Positions 48,394-56,506 of a stretch of 64,000 nucleotides of DNA are shown in pieces. The DNA is from Streptomyces barringtoniae. GTDB lineage: Bacteria; Actinomycetota; Actinomycetes; Streptomycetales; Streptomycetaceae. The stretch's first letter is position 1, and each line of letters starts with the position of its first letter. The stretch spans positions 62,001-126,000 of the forward strand of contig NZ_JAJHNP010000022.1 in the NCBI RefSeq assembly GCF_020819595.1. The letters are read 5' to 3'. Below the pieces are notes generated by a model, which made no database searches, was not told where the DNA came from, and saw only the letters and a list, made by a program, of their open reading frames with translations. The translations under genes and the position numbers were made by a program.

Positions 48394-49491
48394 TCAGCGC
48401 CGCGGCTCCCACCGGAACCGCCGTCGTACAGCAAACACCGCGAGGAAGAGCCAGGCCAACGCGGTCGCGAGGGCGCCGAGCACCTCTCCCGTGCTCAACT
48501 GGCCCGTCCAGCCGCCGCGGAAGAGCCGGATCGCCGGGGACAGCGGGAGCAGTTCGCAGACGGCGGCCAGCTTCTCGGGCATGACCTCGGTCGGGAACGT
48601 GATCCCGGAGCCGACCATCGACAGGAACATCAGCGGCAGCGCGGTGACCTGGCCGCTCTCCACGGTCCTGGTGAAGGAGGCGGTGAGCGCGGCGAGTGCG
48701 GCACTGACCAGGTAACCGGCCAGCAGCCCGGGCAGGATCAGATACGGCGCCCTGGGCGCGCCGGTGTGCAGCAGGGCCGCGGACCCGGCGCACAGCACCA
48801 GTGCCTGGGCGAGTCCGATGCCGAGGGCGGGCAGGGCGGTGCCGGTGAGGATCTCGGCGTCGGAGAGTTCGCCGGTGCGCAGCCGCTTCAGTACGAGTTC
48901 CTCGCGGCGGGCGACGTAGGCGTTGACCAGGGAGGTGTACACGGCGAAGAGGAAGGAGAACCCGATCGCGGCCGTCAGCAGGGTGGTGCCGATGGTCAGC
49001 CCCTGCTTGCGCAGATCCAGCTGGTCGATGGCCGGCCGCGCGCTGAACGGCAGCAGCAGCGGTACGGCCAGTGCGGTGAACACGACCCCGCGGTTACGGC
49101 CGAGCAGCGCGAGCTCCGCCCGCCCCAGCGCCCCCAACCGCCGCCCGACCACCCGCACCCCGCCCACGCCAGGGCCCTGTGCCCCCGCTCCGGGCGTGCT
49201 CGCGTGGTGTTCCCCGGTTGCCGCCCCGGCTGTGCGCACACCTTTGGCTCCGGGCCCCGCTCCGCCCCCGCTCGCGTCACGGCCCTCCGTCCTCACTCCG
49301 GCCCCGCTCACCCCGTGTTCCCCCGTCTCCGTTCCGGCCCCCCGCACCGCGTGCCCCGTCGCCCTCACACCGACCCCGCGCACGCCGCCACCTCCGGCTC
49401 CCGTACCGACCCCGCGCACGCCGCCACCTCCCGTTCCTGCTCCGACCCCGTTCACGCCGCCATCTCCCGCTCCTGCTCCGACCCCGTTCAC
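48394..49491 (-). CDS. ABC-2-type permease with a 12-residue-repeat N-terminal extension
   Basis: 365 residues. The C-terminal 240 residues form an ABC-2 permease of about six helices ('GLTIGTTLLTAAIGFSFLFAVYTSLVNAYVARREELVLKRLRTGELSDAEILTGTALPAL'), matching drug/lipid exporters. Before it lie about 120 residues made of ten 12-residue units (VNGVGAGAGDGG, VNGVGAGTGGGG, VRGVGTGAGGGG and more diverged copies), not seen in the family. GTG 49491 overlaps the ATPase TGA (GTGA). Because each unit starts with GTG, a start inside the repeat cannot be excluded. Confidence 0.78.
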   Translation of the reverse strand: MNGVGAGAGDGGVNGVGAGTGGGGVRGVGTGAGGGGVRGVGVRATGHAVRGAGTETGEHGVSGAGVRTEGRDASGGGAGPGAKGVRTAGAATGEHHASTPGAGAQGPGVGGVRVVGRRLGALGRAELALLGRNRGVVFTALAVPLLLPFSARPAIDQLDLRKQGLTIGTTLLTAAIGFSFLFAVYTSLVNAYVARREELVLKRLRTGELSDAEILTGTALPALGIGLAQALVLCAGSAALLHTGAPRAPYLILPGLLAGYLVSAALAALTASFTRTVESGQVTALPLMFLSMVGSGITFPTEVMPEKLAAVCELLPLSPAIRLFRGGWTGQLSTGEVLGALATALAWLFLAVFAVRRRFRWEPRR

Positions 49492-49526
49492 GCCGCCATC
49501 TCCCGCTCCCGCGCGATCCCCAGGAA
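49135..49526 (-). repeat. 36-bp tandem repeat array at the ABC ATPase/permease junction
   Basis: About ten 36-bp units in the permease frame. The first two are nearly identical and decay away from the junction. The ATPase's last codons plus the GTGA stop/start overlap recur as unit 2, showing that the array grew by duplication of the gene junction. Confidence 0.8.
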
Positions 49527-50426
49527 CGCCTCCTCCAGCGAGGCCGAGCGCACGTCCAGTCCGCCCAGTTCGACGCCGGACCGCTCGGCCCAGGTCAGTA
49601 CGCCGGTCGCGGTGCGCTGCAGTTGGGTCGTCCGCAGGCGTACGACCCTCCCCTCGGTCTCGTGGCCGCACACGCCGAGTTCGGCCAGCGGTGGCAGGTC
49701 GCCGAGGAAGTAGCCGTCGGGCAGGGCGAAGGACATCCGGGAGGGCCGGCCGGCGGTCACCTCGGCCGGGGTGCCGGAGACGGCGATGCGGCCGTCGTGC
49801 AGGATGGCGAGCCGGTCGGCGAGGCCCTCGGCCTCCTCCAGGTAGTGCGTGGTGAGCAGCACGGTCGTACCCGCGTCCCGCAGCCGACGCACCAACTCCC
49901 AGGTGTCCCGGCGGCCTTCCGCGTCGAGCCCGGTCGTCGGCTCGTCGAGGAAGAGCACCTCGGGGTCGCCGAGCAGGGCGAGCGCCAGGTCGAGTCGGCG
50001 CCGCTCGCCGCCGGAGAGCTGTTTGACCCGGACGCCGGCCCTGCGGCTCAGCCCCACCAGCTCCAGCGCCTCCGCCTCCGGCCGCGCCCCGCTCGTGCAG
50101 CCCGCCCACATCCGGGCGGTCTCGGCGACGGTCAGCTCGGCCGGGAAACCGCCTTCCTGGAGCATCACACCGGTGCGCGGCCGTACGGCGCGGCGTTCGC
50201 GGTACGGATCGTGGCCGAGGACCCGGACCCGGCCCGCGGCGGGTGCGGCCAGTCCCTCCAGCAGTTCGACCGTCGAGGTCTTGCCCGCGCCGTTGGTCCC
50301 CAGCAGGGCGTAGATCTCCCCGCGCGCCACGGAGAAGGAGATTCCGCGTACGGCCTCGAACCCGCCCCCGTAGACGCGCTTGAGGTCGGTGACCTCAATC
50401 ACGTGTTCGTGTTCGTCGTTGTCCAT
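49488..50426 (-). CDS. ABC transporter ATP-binding protein (DrrA-type)
   Basis: 312 residues. Walker A GTNGAGKTST, Q-loop MLQEGG, signature LSGGERRRLDLALALL, Walker B EVLFLDEPTTGLD, switch His in TTHYLEEAE. The C-terminal domain ('RMSFALPDGYFLG...GVELGGLDVRSASLEEAFLGIA') is of the kind found in DrrA-like exporters. Begins with ATG 50426 and a long start. Energises the adjacent permease, likely exporting a drug or lipid. Divergent tRNA-Gly lies about 90 bases away. Confidence 0.92.
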   Translation of the reverse strand: MDNDEHEHVIEVTDLKRVYGGGFEAVRGISFSVARGEIYALLGTNGAGKTSTVELLEGLAAPAAGRVRVLGHDPYRERRAVRPRTGVMLQEGGFPAELTVAETARMWAGCTSGARPEAEALELVGLSRRAGVRVKQLSGGERRRLDLALALLGDPEVLFLDEPTTGLDAEGRRDTWELVRRLRDAGTTVLLTTHYLEEAEGLADRLAILHDGRIAVSGTPAEVTAGRPSRMSFALPDGYFLGDLPPLAELGVCGHETEGRVVRLRTTQLQRTATGVLTWAERSGVELGGLDVRSASLEEAFLGIAREREMAA

Positions 50427-50519
50427 GTCGCCAGCGTCCCGGCGGCCGGAGCGGTGCGGCAGTGCGCGATGTCACCGCTCGGCATGACAAATGTCAGAGC
50501 GGATCGCGGACAACGAAAA

Positions 50520-50545
50520 GACCCCGGTCCAGAAGGACCGGGGTC
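50520..50545 (-). terminator. Terminator of tRNA-Gly copy 2
   Basis: Same hairpin as at 46379-46404. Confidence 0.8.
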
Positions 50546-50554
50546 TGATTCCCG

Positions 50555-50627
50555 AGCGGACGACGAGGCTCGAACTCGCGACCTCAACCTTGGCAAGGTT
50601 GCGCTCTACCAACTGAGCTACGTCCGC
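50555..50627 (-). tRNA. tRNA-Gly(GCC), copy 2
   Basis: Identical to copy 1, with anticodon GCC. Confidence 0.95.
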
Positions 50628-50709
50628 ACTGCTCCCGACCGGCTCCCACCGATCGGTGCGAGCACCAGCCTACCTGATCCACGAGAGTGGTCGTGACAAG
50701 CGGTGCCGG

Positions 50710-50781
50710 AGCGGGTGACAGGAATCGCACACTGCGCCTTCCCCCTGGAAGGGGGATGTTCTGCTACTGAACTACACCCGC
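50710..50781 (-). tRNA. tRNA-Gly(TCC)
   Basis: 72 nt. Acceptor GCGGGTG/CACCCGC, anticodon stem TCCCCC-type with loop TTCCAGG giving TCC, T-loop GATTCC, atypical but with intact stems. Confidence 0.88.
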
Positions 50782-50901
50782 ACGCTCCTCGGGGTTTCGG
50801 CCTTTCGGCCTCGCCCCTCGGCGTGTCCCAGACATTAGCTGATCAGCAGGGGGGTCGCGCAAGTCGGCTTCCCCTGCTGCCCGGTATGCCCAAGTGCGCG
50901 G

Positions 50902-50931
50902 CCCTCAGGGCCCGCTGACGGACCCTGAGGA
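50902..50931 (-). terminator. Terminator after lsrL
   Basis: Hairpin CCTCAGGGCCCG / ...GGACCCTGAGG past the lsrL stop (minus strand). Confidence 0.6.
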
Positions 50932-50986
50932 CTGCCCCTTCGCGGGCTCGTACGGCCGGGCCGCTCAAAACGGCTCCCGGCGCGCC

Positions 50987-51304
50987 TCACTGCGCGGCGC
51001 TGAACGCCTCGTAGACCTTCTTGGGGATGCGTCCGCGGGCGGGAACGTCCATCTTGTTGGCCTGGGCCCAGGCGCGGACGGCCGCCGGGTCGGGGGCGAC
51101 CTCCGTCTGCTTGTACGCCTTGCCGGAGCGCGACCGCTTGCGGCCGGCCTCGACGTAGGGCGCGAGCGCCTTGCGCAGTTTCTTGGCGTTGGTTTCGTTC
51201 AGGTCGATCTCATACGACTTGCCGTCGAGTCCGAAGGCGATCGTTTCCGCCGCTTCCGAGCCGTCGATGTCGTCAAAGAGCGTGACCACGACCTTTTGCG
51301 CCAC
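50987..51304 (-). CDS. lsrL: Lsr2-family nucleoid-associated protein (Lsr2 paralogue LsrL)
   Basis: 105 residues. N-terminal dimerisation domain 'MAQKVVVTLFDDIDGSEAAETIAFGLDGKSYEIDLNETNAKKLRKALAPYVEAGRKRS', linker with 'SGKAYKQTEVAPDPAAVRAWAQANKMDVPARGRIPKKVYEAFSAAQ' whose R-G-R is the AT-hook-like DNA-minor-groove motif. Silences A+T-rich DNA as H-NS does. In S. coelicolor the gene near purS (SCO4076) is the second Lsr2, called LsrL. ATG 51304. The A+T-rich upstream region (to 51600) is an obvious candidate for autoregulation. Confidence 0.88.
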   Translation of the reverse strand: MAQKVVVTLFDDIDGSEAAETIAFGLDGKSYEIDLNETNAKKLRKALAPYVEAGRKRSRSGKAYKQTEVAPDPAAVRAWAQANKMDVPARGRIPKKVYEAFSAAQ

Positions 51305-51614
51305 GAATATCGGTCCCTTCGTGCGGCACGTCGATACAGCTCACCGGCGATGACGTGCCGAGTATCGGCTATTGCCAATTCATTTGTACAGTGCTCGGCA
51401 ATGCAAAGTGAAGCCCGACTAAATCCGTCCGCGTGTCCGAAGACAATAGGCGAACGGGGCGGACTGTGGAACTTTCCCAGAACTTTTCACGGCGGTACGG
51501 CTTCGACACCCGATCGTGACGCGCCTCACGTAGTTTCCTACAACTCTACTCGCGTAGAAATTTTGTGCGGGTAGTCTGAAGGAACCTGCTCAGCACCACA
51601 CACCGGGAGTGCCA
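51305..51614. promoter_or_regulatory. A+T-rich divergent region between lsrL and purS
   Basis: About 310 bases, the most A+T-rich segment of this part of the window. Holds an inverted pair GCCGAG...CTCGGC (51355-51397), GTAG/CTAC repeats (51530-51541) and the palindrome TCTAC-TCGC-GTAGA (51545-51558), 57 bases before the purS start. TAGTCT (51572-51577) is a possible -10 for purS. Confidence 0.5.
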
Positions 51615-51887
51615 GTGGCACGCGTCGTAGTCGACGTCATGCTCAAGCCGGAGATCCTCGACCCCCAGGGCCAGGCGGTCCAGCGTGCGCTGCCGCGCCT
51701 GGGTTTCCAAGGGATCTCGGACGTCCGTCAGGGAAAGCGTTTCGAACTGGAAGTTGACGGGCCGGTCGACGAGGCCGCGCTCGCCCGCATCCACGATCTC
51801 GCGGAATCCTTCCTCGCCAACACCGTGATCGAGGACTTCACCGTCAAGGTGGAAGAGGCCGCGGAAGTCGCGGAGGCGGCCAAGTGA
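51615..51887 (+). CDS. purS: Phosphoribosylformylglycinamidine synthase subunit PurS
   Basis: 90 residues. 'VVVDVMLKPEILDPQGQAVQRALPRLGFQGISDVRQGKRFELEVDGPVDEAALARIHDLAESFLANTVIEDFTVKVE' is the small bridging subunit linking PurQ and PurL and channelling ammonia. GTG 51615 (CGGGAG six bases upstream) is preferred over GTG 51609. Overlaps purQ by four bases (GTGA). Confidence 0.94.
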   Translation: MARVVVDVMLKPEILDPQGQAVQRALPRLGFQGISDVRQGKRFELEVDGPVDEAALARIHDLAESFLANTVIEDFTVKVEEAAEVAEAAK

Positions 51888-52564
51888 CCGCTCGTATTGG
51901 CGTCGTCACTTTCCCGGGCAGCCTCGACGATCACGACGCCCAGCGCGCGATCCGCCTCGCGGGTGCCGAACCGGTCGCCCTCTGGCACAAGGACAAGGAC
52001 CTCAAGCAGGTCGACGCCGTGGTCCTTCCCGGCGGTTTCTCCTACGGCGACTATCTGCGCGCCGGTGCCATCTCCCGGTTCTCGCCGGTGATGGAGTCCG
52101 TGATCGAGCAGGCGAAGGCCGGGCTGCCGGTACTCGGTATCTGCAACGGCTTCCAGATCCTCACCGAGGCCCATCTCCTCCCGGGCGGGATGCTCGGCAA
52201 CGACCACCTCCACTTCATCTGCCGCGACCAGAAGCTGCGGGTGGAGAACGCGGAGACCTCCTGGACCAGCGACTACCGCGCCGGCCAGGAGATCCACATC
52301 CCGCTGAAGAACATGGACGGCCGGTTCGTCGCCGACGAGTACACGCTGGACAAGCTGGAGGCGGAGGGTCGCGTCGTCTTCCGTTACCTCGACTTCAATC
52401 CCAACGGCTCGCTGCGGGACATCGCCGGCATCACCAACGAGGCCGGGAACGTCGTAGGCCTCATGCCGCACCCCGAGCACGCCGTGGAGCCGCTGGTCGG
52501 TACGGGCCGTACCGACGGGCTCCCGTTCTTCACCTCGATCCTCAAGAAGCTGGTCAACGCATGA
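51884..52564 (+). CDS. purQ: FGAM synthase glutaminase subunit PurQ
   Basis: 226 residues. Class I glutamine amidotransferase: nucleophile C87 in G-I-C-N-G-F-Q, catalytic His/Glu in M-P-H-P-E-H. Oxyanion 'LPGGFSYGDYLRAGAISRFSPV'. Releases ammonia for PurL. Starts GTG over the purS stop and overlaps purL (ATGA). Confidence 0.96.
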   Translation: MTARIGVVTFPGSLDDHDAQRAIRLAGAEPVALWHKDKDLKQVDAVVLPGGFSYGDYLRAGAISRFSPVMESVIEQAKAGLPVLGICNGFQILTEAHLLPGGMLGNDHLHFICRDQKLRVENAETSWTSDYRAGQEIHIPLKNMDGRFVADEYTLDKLEAEGRVVFRYLDFNPNGSLRDIAGITNEAGNVVGLMPHPEHAVEPLVGTGRTDGLPFFTSILKKLVNA

Positions 52565-54837
52565 GCCGGACGCCTCTGGACACGGTCGAGCACGCGGCCG
52601 CGACCCCCGACGTCGAGCTGCCCTGGGCCGAACTCGGCCTGAAGAAGGACGAGTACGAGCGGGTGGTGGAGATCCTCGGCCGCCGCCCGACCGGCGCCGA
52701 GCTCGCCATGTACTCGGTCATGTGGTCCGAGCACTGCTCGTACAAGTCCTCCAAGGTCCACCTGCGCCAGTTCGGCGAGAAGGCGCCCGAGAGCGACGCC
52801 CTCCTCGTCGGCATCGGCGAGAACGCGGGCGTGGTGGACGTCGGCCAGGGTTACGCCGTGACCTTCAAGGTCGAGTCGCACAACCACCCGTCGTACGTCG
52901 AGCCCTACCAGGGCGCGGCCACGGGTGTCGGCGGCATCGTCCGCGACATCATCGCCATGGGCGCGCGGCCGGTGGCGGTCGTCGACCCGCTGCGGTTCGG
53001 CGCCGCCGACCACCCCGACACCAAGCGGGTGCTCCCGGGCGTGGTCGCGGGCATCGGCGGCTACGGCAACTGCCTGGGCCTGCCCAACATCGGCGGCGAG
53101 GTCGTCTTCGACGCCTGCTACCAGGGCAACCCGCTGGTCAACGCCGGTGCCATCGGCGTGATGCGGCACGAGGACATCCACCTCGCCAAGGCCTCCGGCG
53201 CGGGCAACAAGGTCATCCTGTACGGGGCTCGTACGGGTGGTGACGGCATCGGCGGCGCGTCGATCCTCGCGTCCGAGACCTTCGACGACGCCAAGCCGTC
53301 GAAGCGCCCGGCCGTCCAGGTCGGCGACCCCTTCCAGGAGAAGCTCCTCATCGAGTGCACCCTGGAGGCCTTCAAGGAGAAGCTGGTCGTCGGCATCCAG
53401 GACCTCGGTGCCGCCGGTCTCTCCTGCGCCACCTCCGAGCTCGCCTCCAACGGCTCCGGCGGTATGCGCGTCACCCTGGACGACGTCCCCCTGCGCGACT
53501 CGACGCTCTCTCCCGAGGAAATCCTCATGAGCGAGTCGCAGGAACGCATGTGCGCGGTCGTGGAGCCGGAGAAGGTCGACCGCTTCCTGGAGATCTGCGC
53601 CAAGTGGGACGTCATCGCCACCGTCATCGGTGAGGTGACCGACGGCGACCGGCTGGAGATCTACTGGCACGGCGGGAAGATCGTCGACGTCGACCCGCGC
53701 ACGGTCGCCCACGAGGGCCCGACGTACGAGCGCCCGTACGCCCGCCCCCACTGGCAGGACGCCCTGCAGGCCGACGACGCGAACAAGCTGCCGCGGCCCG
53801 AGACCTCGCAGGAGCTGAAGGACCAGGTCCTGAAGCTGGTCGCGTCCCCCAACCAGGCCTCCAAGAAGTGGATCACCCAGCAGTACGACCACCTCGTGCA
53901 GGGCAACACCGTCCTCGCGCAGCCGGAGGACTCCGGCATGATCCGTGTGGACGAGGAGACCGGCCTCGGTGTCGCCATCGCGACGGACGGCAACGGCCGG
54001 TACGCCAAGCTCGACCCCTACACGGGCGCGCAGCTGGCCCTGGCCGAGGCCTACCGCAACGTGGCCACCACCGGAGCCAAGCCCCTCGCGGTCTCCGACT
54101 GCCTGAACTTCGGCTCGCCCGAGGACCCGGCCGTGATGTGGCAGTTCGCGGAGGCCGTGCGCGGTCTGGCGGACGCCTGCCAGCAGCTGGGCACCCCGGT
54201 GACCGGCGGCAACGTCTCGCTCTACAACCAGACCGGCGAGGTGGCGATCCATCCGACGCCGGTGGTCGCGGTCCTGGGCGTGATCGACGACGTGGCCCGC
54301 CGCACGCCGGTCGCCTTCCAGGAGGAGGGTCAGCTGATCTACCTCCTCGGCGACACCCGCGAGGAGTTCGGCGGCTCGGCCTGGTCCCAGGTGGTCCACG
54401 ACCACCTCGGCGGTCTGCCCCCGAAGGTCGACCTGGAGCGCGAGCGGCTGCTGGGCGAGATCCTGATCTCCGCCTCCCGCGACGGCATGATCGACTCCGC
54501 GCACGACCTGTCCGACGGCGGCCTGGTCCAGGCCGTGGTCGAGTCCGCGCTGCTCGGCGGCAAGGGCGCGCGGCTGGTCGTACCGGACGGCCTGGACGCG
54601 TTCACCTTCCTGTTCTCCGAGTCGGCCGGCCGCGCGATCGTCGCGGTGCCGCGCTCGGAGGAGGTCCGCTTCAACGACATGTGCGGTGCGCGGGGCCTGC
54701 CGGCCACCCGGATCGGTGTCGTGGACGGTAATGCGTCTGATGCACATGCGGTGGTCGAGGTCCAGGGCGAGTTCGCGCTCACCCTGGAGGAGCTGCGGAA
54801 GGCTCACGAGGAGACCGTTCCGGCGCTGCTGGCGTAA
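52561..54837 (+). CDS. purL: FGAM synthase subunit PurL (small type)
   Basis: 758 residues. Makes FGAM from FGAR, ATP and ammonia from PurQ. AIRS-related architecture: 'SYGYKSSKVHLRQFG'-like 'CSYKSSKVHLRQF', 'GYAVTFKVESHNHPSYVEPYQGAATGVGGIVRDIIAMGARPVAV', ATP region 'AGNKVILYGARTGGDGIGGASILAS', second half from about 420 ('GLGVAIATDGNGRYAKLDPYTGAQLALAEAYRNVATTGAKPLAVSDCLNFGSPEDP'). Last gene of the purSQL operon, ended by a hairpin. Confidence 0.96.
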   Translation: MSRTPLDTVEHAAATPDVELPWAELGLKKDEYERVVEILGRRPTGAELAMYSVMWSEHCSYKSSKVHLRQFGEKAPESDALLVGIGENAGVVDVGQGYAVTFKVESHNHPSYVEPYQGAATGVGGIVRDIIAMGARPVAVVDPLRFGAADHPDTKRVLPGVVAGIGGYGNCLGLPNIGGEVVFDACYQGNPLVNAGAIGVMRHEDIHLAKASGAGNKVILYGARTGGDGIGGASILASETFDDAKPSKRPAVQVGDPFQEKLLIECTLEAFKEKLVVGIQDLGAAGLSCATSELASNGSGGMRVTLDDVPLRDSTLSPEEILMSESQERMCAVVEPEKVDRFLEICAKWDVIATVIGEVTDGDRLEIYWHGGKIVDVDPRTVAHEGPTYERPYARPHWQDALQADDANKLPRPETSQELKDQVLKLVASPNQASKKWITQQYDHLVQGNTVLAQPEDSGMIRVDEETGLGVAIATDGNGRYAKLDPYTGAQLALAEAYRNVATTGAKPLAVSDCLNFGSPEDPAVMWQFAEAVRGLADACQQLGTPVTGGNVSLYNQTGEVAIHPTPVVAVLGVIDDVARRTPVAFQEEGQLIYLLGDTREEFGGSAWSQVVHDHLGGLPPKVDLERERLLGEILISASRDGMIDSAHDLSDGGLVQAVVESALLGGKGARLVVPDGLDAFTFLFSESAGRAIVAVPRSEEVRFNDMCGARGLPATRIGVVDGNASDAHAVVEVQGEFALTLEELRKAHEETVPALLA

Positions 54838-54849
54838 GCACAGCTGAGG

Positions 54850-54881
54850 CAGGGCCCCGTCCGAAGCCGGACGGGGCCCTG
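54850..54881 (+). terminator. Terminator after purL
   Basis: Perfect hairpin CAGGGCCCCGTCCG / CGGACGGGGCCCTG, 12 bases past the stop. Confidence 0.88.
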
Positions 54882-55013
54882 CTCGTGCGGCCACCTGCTC
54901 GTGCGGCCACGGGATCGCCGAAGCGGCCGAGGCCGTCGGCCGGGCGAACGGGGCGTTCGGCCTGGTCGAAAACGGCCTGAAGGGCCACGCCGTCAAGGCA
55001 TAGGCTCACCGCC

Positions 55014-55811
55014 ATGCCACCGGCCAAGAAGCGCGCCCGCAGCTATGACCCCGCCAGGACCCGCGCCGCGGTCCTCGCCCAGTTCGGAAGCGTCCGGGAG
55101 GCCGTGCGCGGCCTCACCCAGGAGCAGCTCGCCCTGCCCACCCGGCTCGGCGAGTGGACCGTACGCGAACTGGTCGTGCACATCGGCATGGCGCTCACCG
55201 CGATCCACCGGGCGCTCGCCCTGCCCGAGCCGCCGAAGGCGGACGCCGTCCTGCTCGACTGGCCCTTCGCCACCGCGGCCAACGCCGCCGCCATCGACGA
55301 GTTCACCCGCAACCTCGTCGCCGAACACCCCGACCTGGACGCCTACCTCACGGACATCGACCGGTCCCTGCGCGCCCTGCTCGACGAGCACCCCGGCGGC
55401 CGGATCCTGCAGACGAGCGCCGGTGCGCTGCCCCTGGACGACTACCTGGTCACCCGCACCGCCGAACTCGTCGTCCACACCGACGACCTCGCGGCCGCCG
55501 TACCGGGTCTGGAGATCCCGTACGACCGCCACGCCCTGGCCGCCGCCACCCGGCTGCTCGCCGACGCGCTCGCCGTCAAGGCGCCCGGCGGCTCCACCGA
55601 GGTGCGGGTGCCGCCGTACGCCGTGGTGCAGTGCGTCGAGGGGCTCCGGCACACCCGCGGCACCCCGCCCAACGTCGTGGAGACCGACCCGCTGACCTGG
55701 ATCCGGCTCGCCACCGGCCGCCTGAGCTGGAAGGACGCGCTGGAGGAGGCCAAGGTGAGCGCCAGCGGGGAGCGGGCGGACATCGGGGGGCTGCTGCCGC
55801 TCATGTCGTAG
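55014..55811 (+). CDS. Maleylpyruvate-isomerase/sterol-carrier-like family protein
   Basis: 265 residues. N-terminal DinB-like helical bundle ('VREAVRGLTQEQLALPTRLGEWTVRELVVHIGMALTAIHRALAL', 'TRTAELVVHTDDLAAAVPG'), typical of MDMPI_N proteins that use mycothiol; C-terminal part ('STEVRVPPYAVVQCVEGLRHTRGTPPNVVETDPLTWIRLATGRLSWKDAL') is like the small sterol-carrier-type domain. Streptomyces names vary: 'sterol carrier family protein' or 'maleylpyruvate isomerase'. Metal ligand His residues are present in 'VVHIGM' and 'VVHTDD'. Substrate unknown. Confidence 0.8.
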   Translation: MPPAKKRARSYDPARTRAAVLAQFGSVREAVRGLTQEQLALPTRLGEWTVRELVVHIGMALTAIHRALALPEPPKADAVLLDWPFATAANAAAIDEFTRNLVAEHPDLDAYLTDIDRSLRALLDEHPGGRILQTSAGALPLDDYLVTRTAELVVHTDDLAAAVPGLEIPYDRHALAAATRLLADALAVKAPGGSTEVRVPPYAVVQCVEGLRHTRGTPPNVVETDPLTWIRLATGRLSWKDALEEAKVSASGERADIGGLLPLMS

Positions 55812-55846
55812 CGGAACCGACCCGGCCGCTCTACCGTCGAATCACC

Positions 55847-56305
55847 ATGAACCGGTACAAGCAGCGCATGATCCTCGCACCGGCGGCCGCCGCGCTGGCC
55901 GTCCTCACGGTGGCGTGCGGCGACGGGAAGGCGGACAGTGGTGCGGTGACCGTCCAGCAGCCCGTGACCGGCGTCGACTGGCGGGTCGACAGCCTCACCG
56001 TCGGCGGTACGACCCTGCAGGCACCCGCCTCCGCACGCCTGCGCATCGACGCCGACGGCAAGGCGGCCGGCAACCTCGGCTGCAACCAGTTCAGCGCCCG
56101 GGCCACCGTCCACGGCGACCGGATCACCTTCGGTGACCTGCGCACGACCCGGATGGCCTGTGCCCCGGACCGGATGGACTTCGAGCGTGCGCTCGCCCGC
56201 GCGCTCACCACCGGCACGCTCCTCGCCGAGACGCACCACGCGAAACTGACGCTCACCGACGGCGACGGAGATCGCATCCACCTCAGCAGCAACGCGCCCG
56301 GATGA
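55847..56305 (+). CDS. META-domain lipoprotein
   Basis: 152 residues. Lipobox-type T-V-A-C (Cys24) after a hydrophobic core. META/HslJ domain: 'VDWRVDSLTVGGTTLQAPASARLRIDADGKAAGNLGCNQFSARATVHGDRITFGDLRTTRMACAPDRMDFERALARALT', with the family's G-x-x-G-C-N and T-x-M-A-C. HslJ-type proteins are linked to envelope or antibiotic stress in other bacteria. Follows the preceding gene by 35 bases. Confidence 0.82.
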   Translation: MNRYKQRMILAPAAAALAVLTVACGDGKADSGAVTVQQPVTGVDWRVDSLTVGGTTLQAPASARLRIDADGKAAGNLGCNQFSARATVHGDRITFGDLRTTRMACAPDRMDFERALARALTTGTLLAETHHAKLTLTDGDGDRIHLSSNAPG

Positions 56306-56506
56306 TGTGCGACACCTCACTCACGCATCCGGCGAACCGGTCCGCAGTCGCCGCCCGCAGCGCCGCCATCGGCCCTCAAAGCCGCCAACTCACCTCGCTG
56401 ACCTGCGCAAACGCGGAAACCGACAAGGTGATCGGGAAGTGCTTGCCCGTTAGGGGCACGTATCCCCAATTCGGACCAGTGGTCGACCTCGCCTACACTC
56501 GGTGCC

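Larger units (their letters stand above)
50513..50627. repeat. 115-bp direct repeat, copy 2 (terminator plus tRNA-Gly)
   Basis: Identical to 46372-46486; sequences diverge immediately outside on both sides. Confidence 0.85.

Noticed and set aside
48394..50426. CRISPR array at the ABC junction repeats
   Set aside because: Units are contiguous 36-bp coding repeats without spacers, in frame with the permease.
52384..54996. Minus-strand frame of about 870 codons over purL
   Set aside because: Antisense shadow; purL is complete on the other strand.
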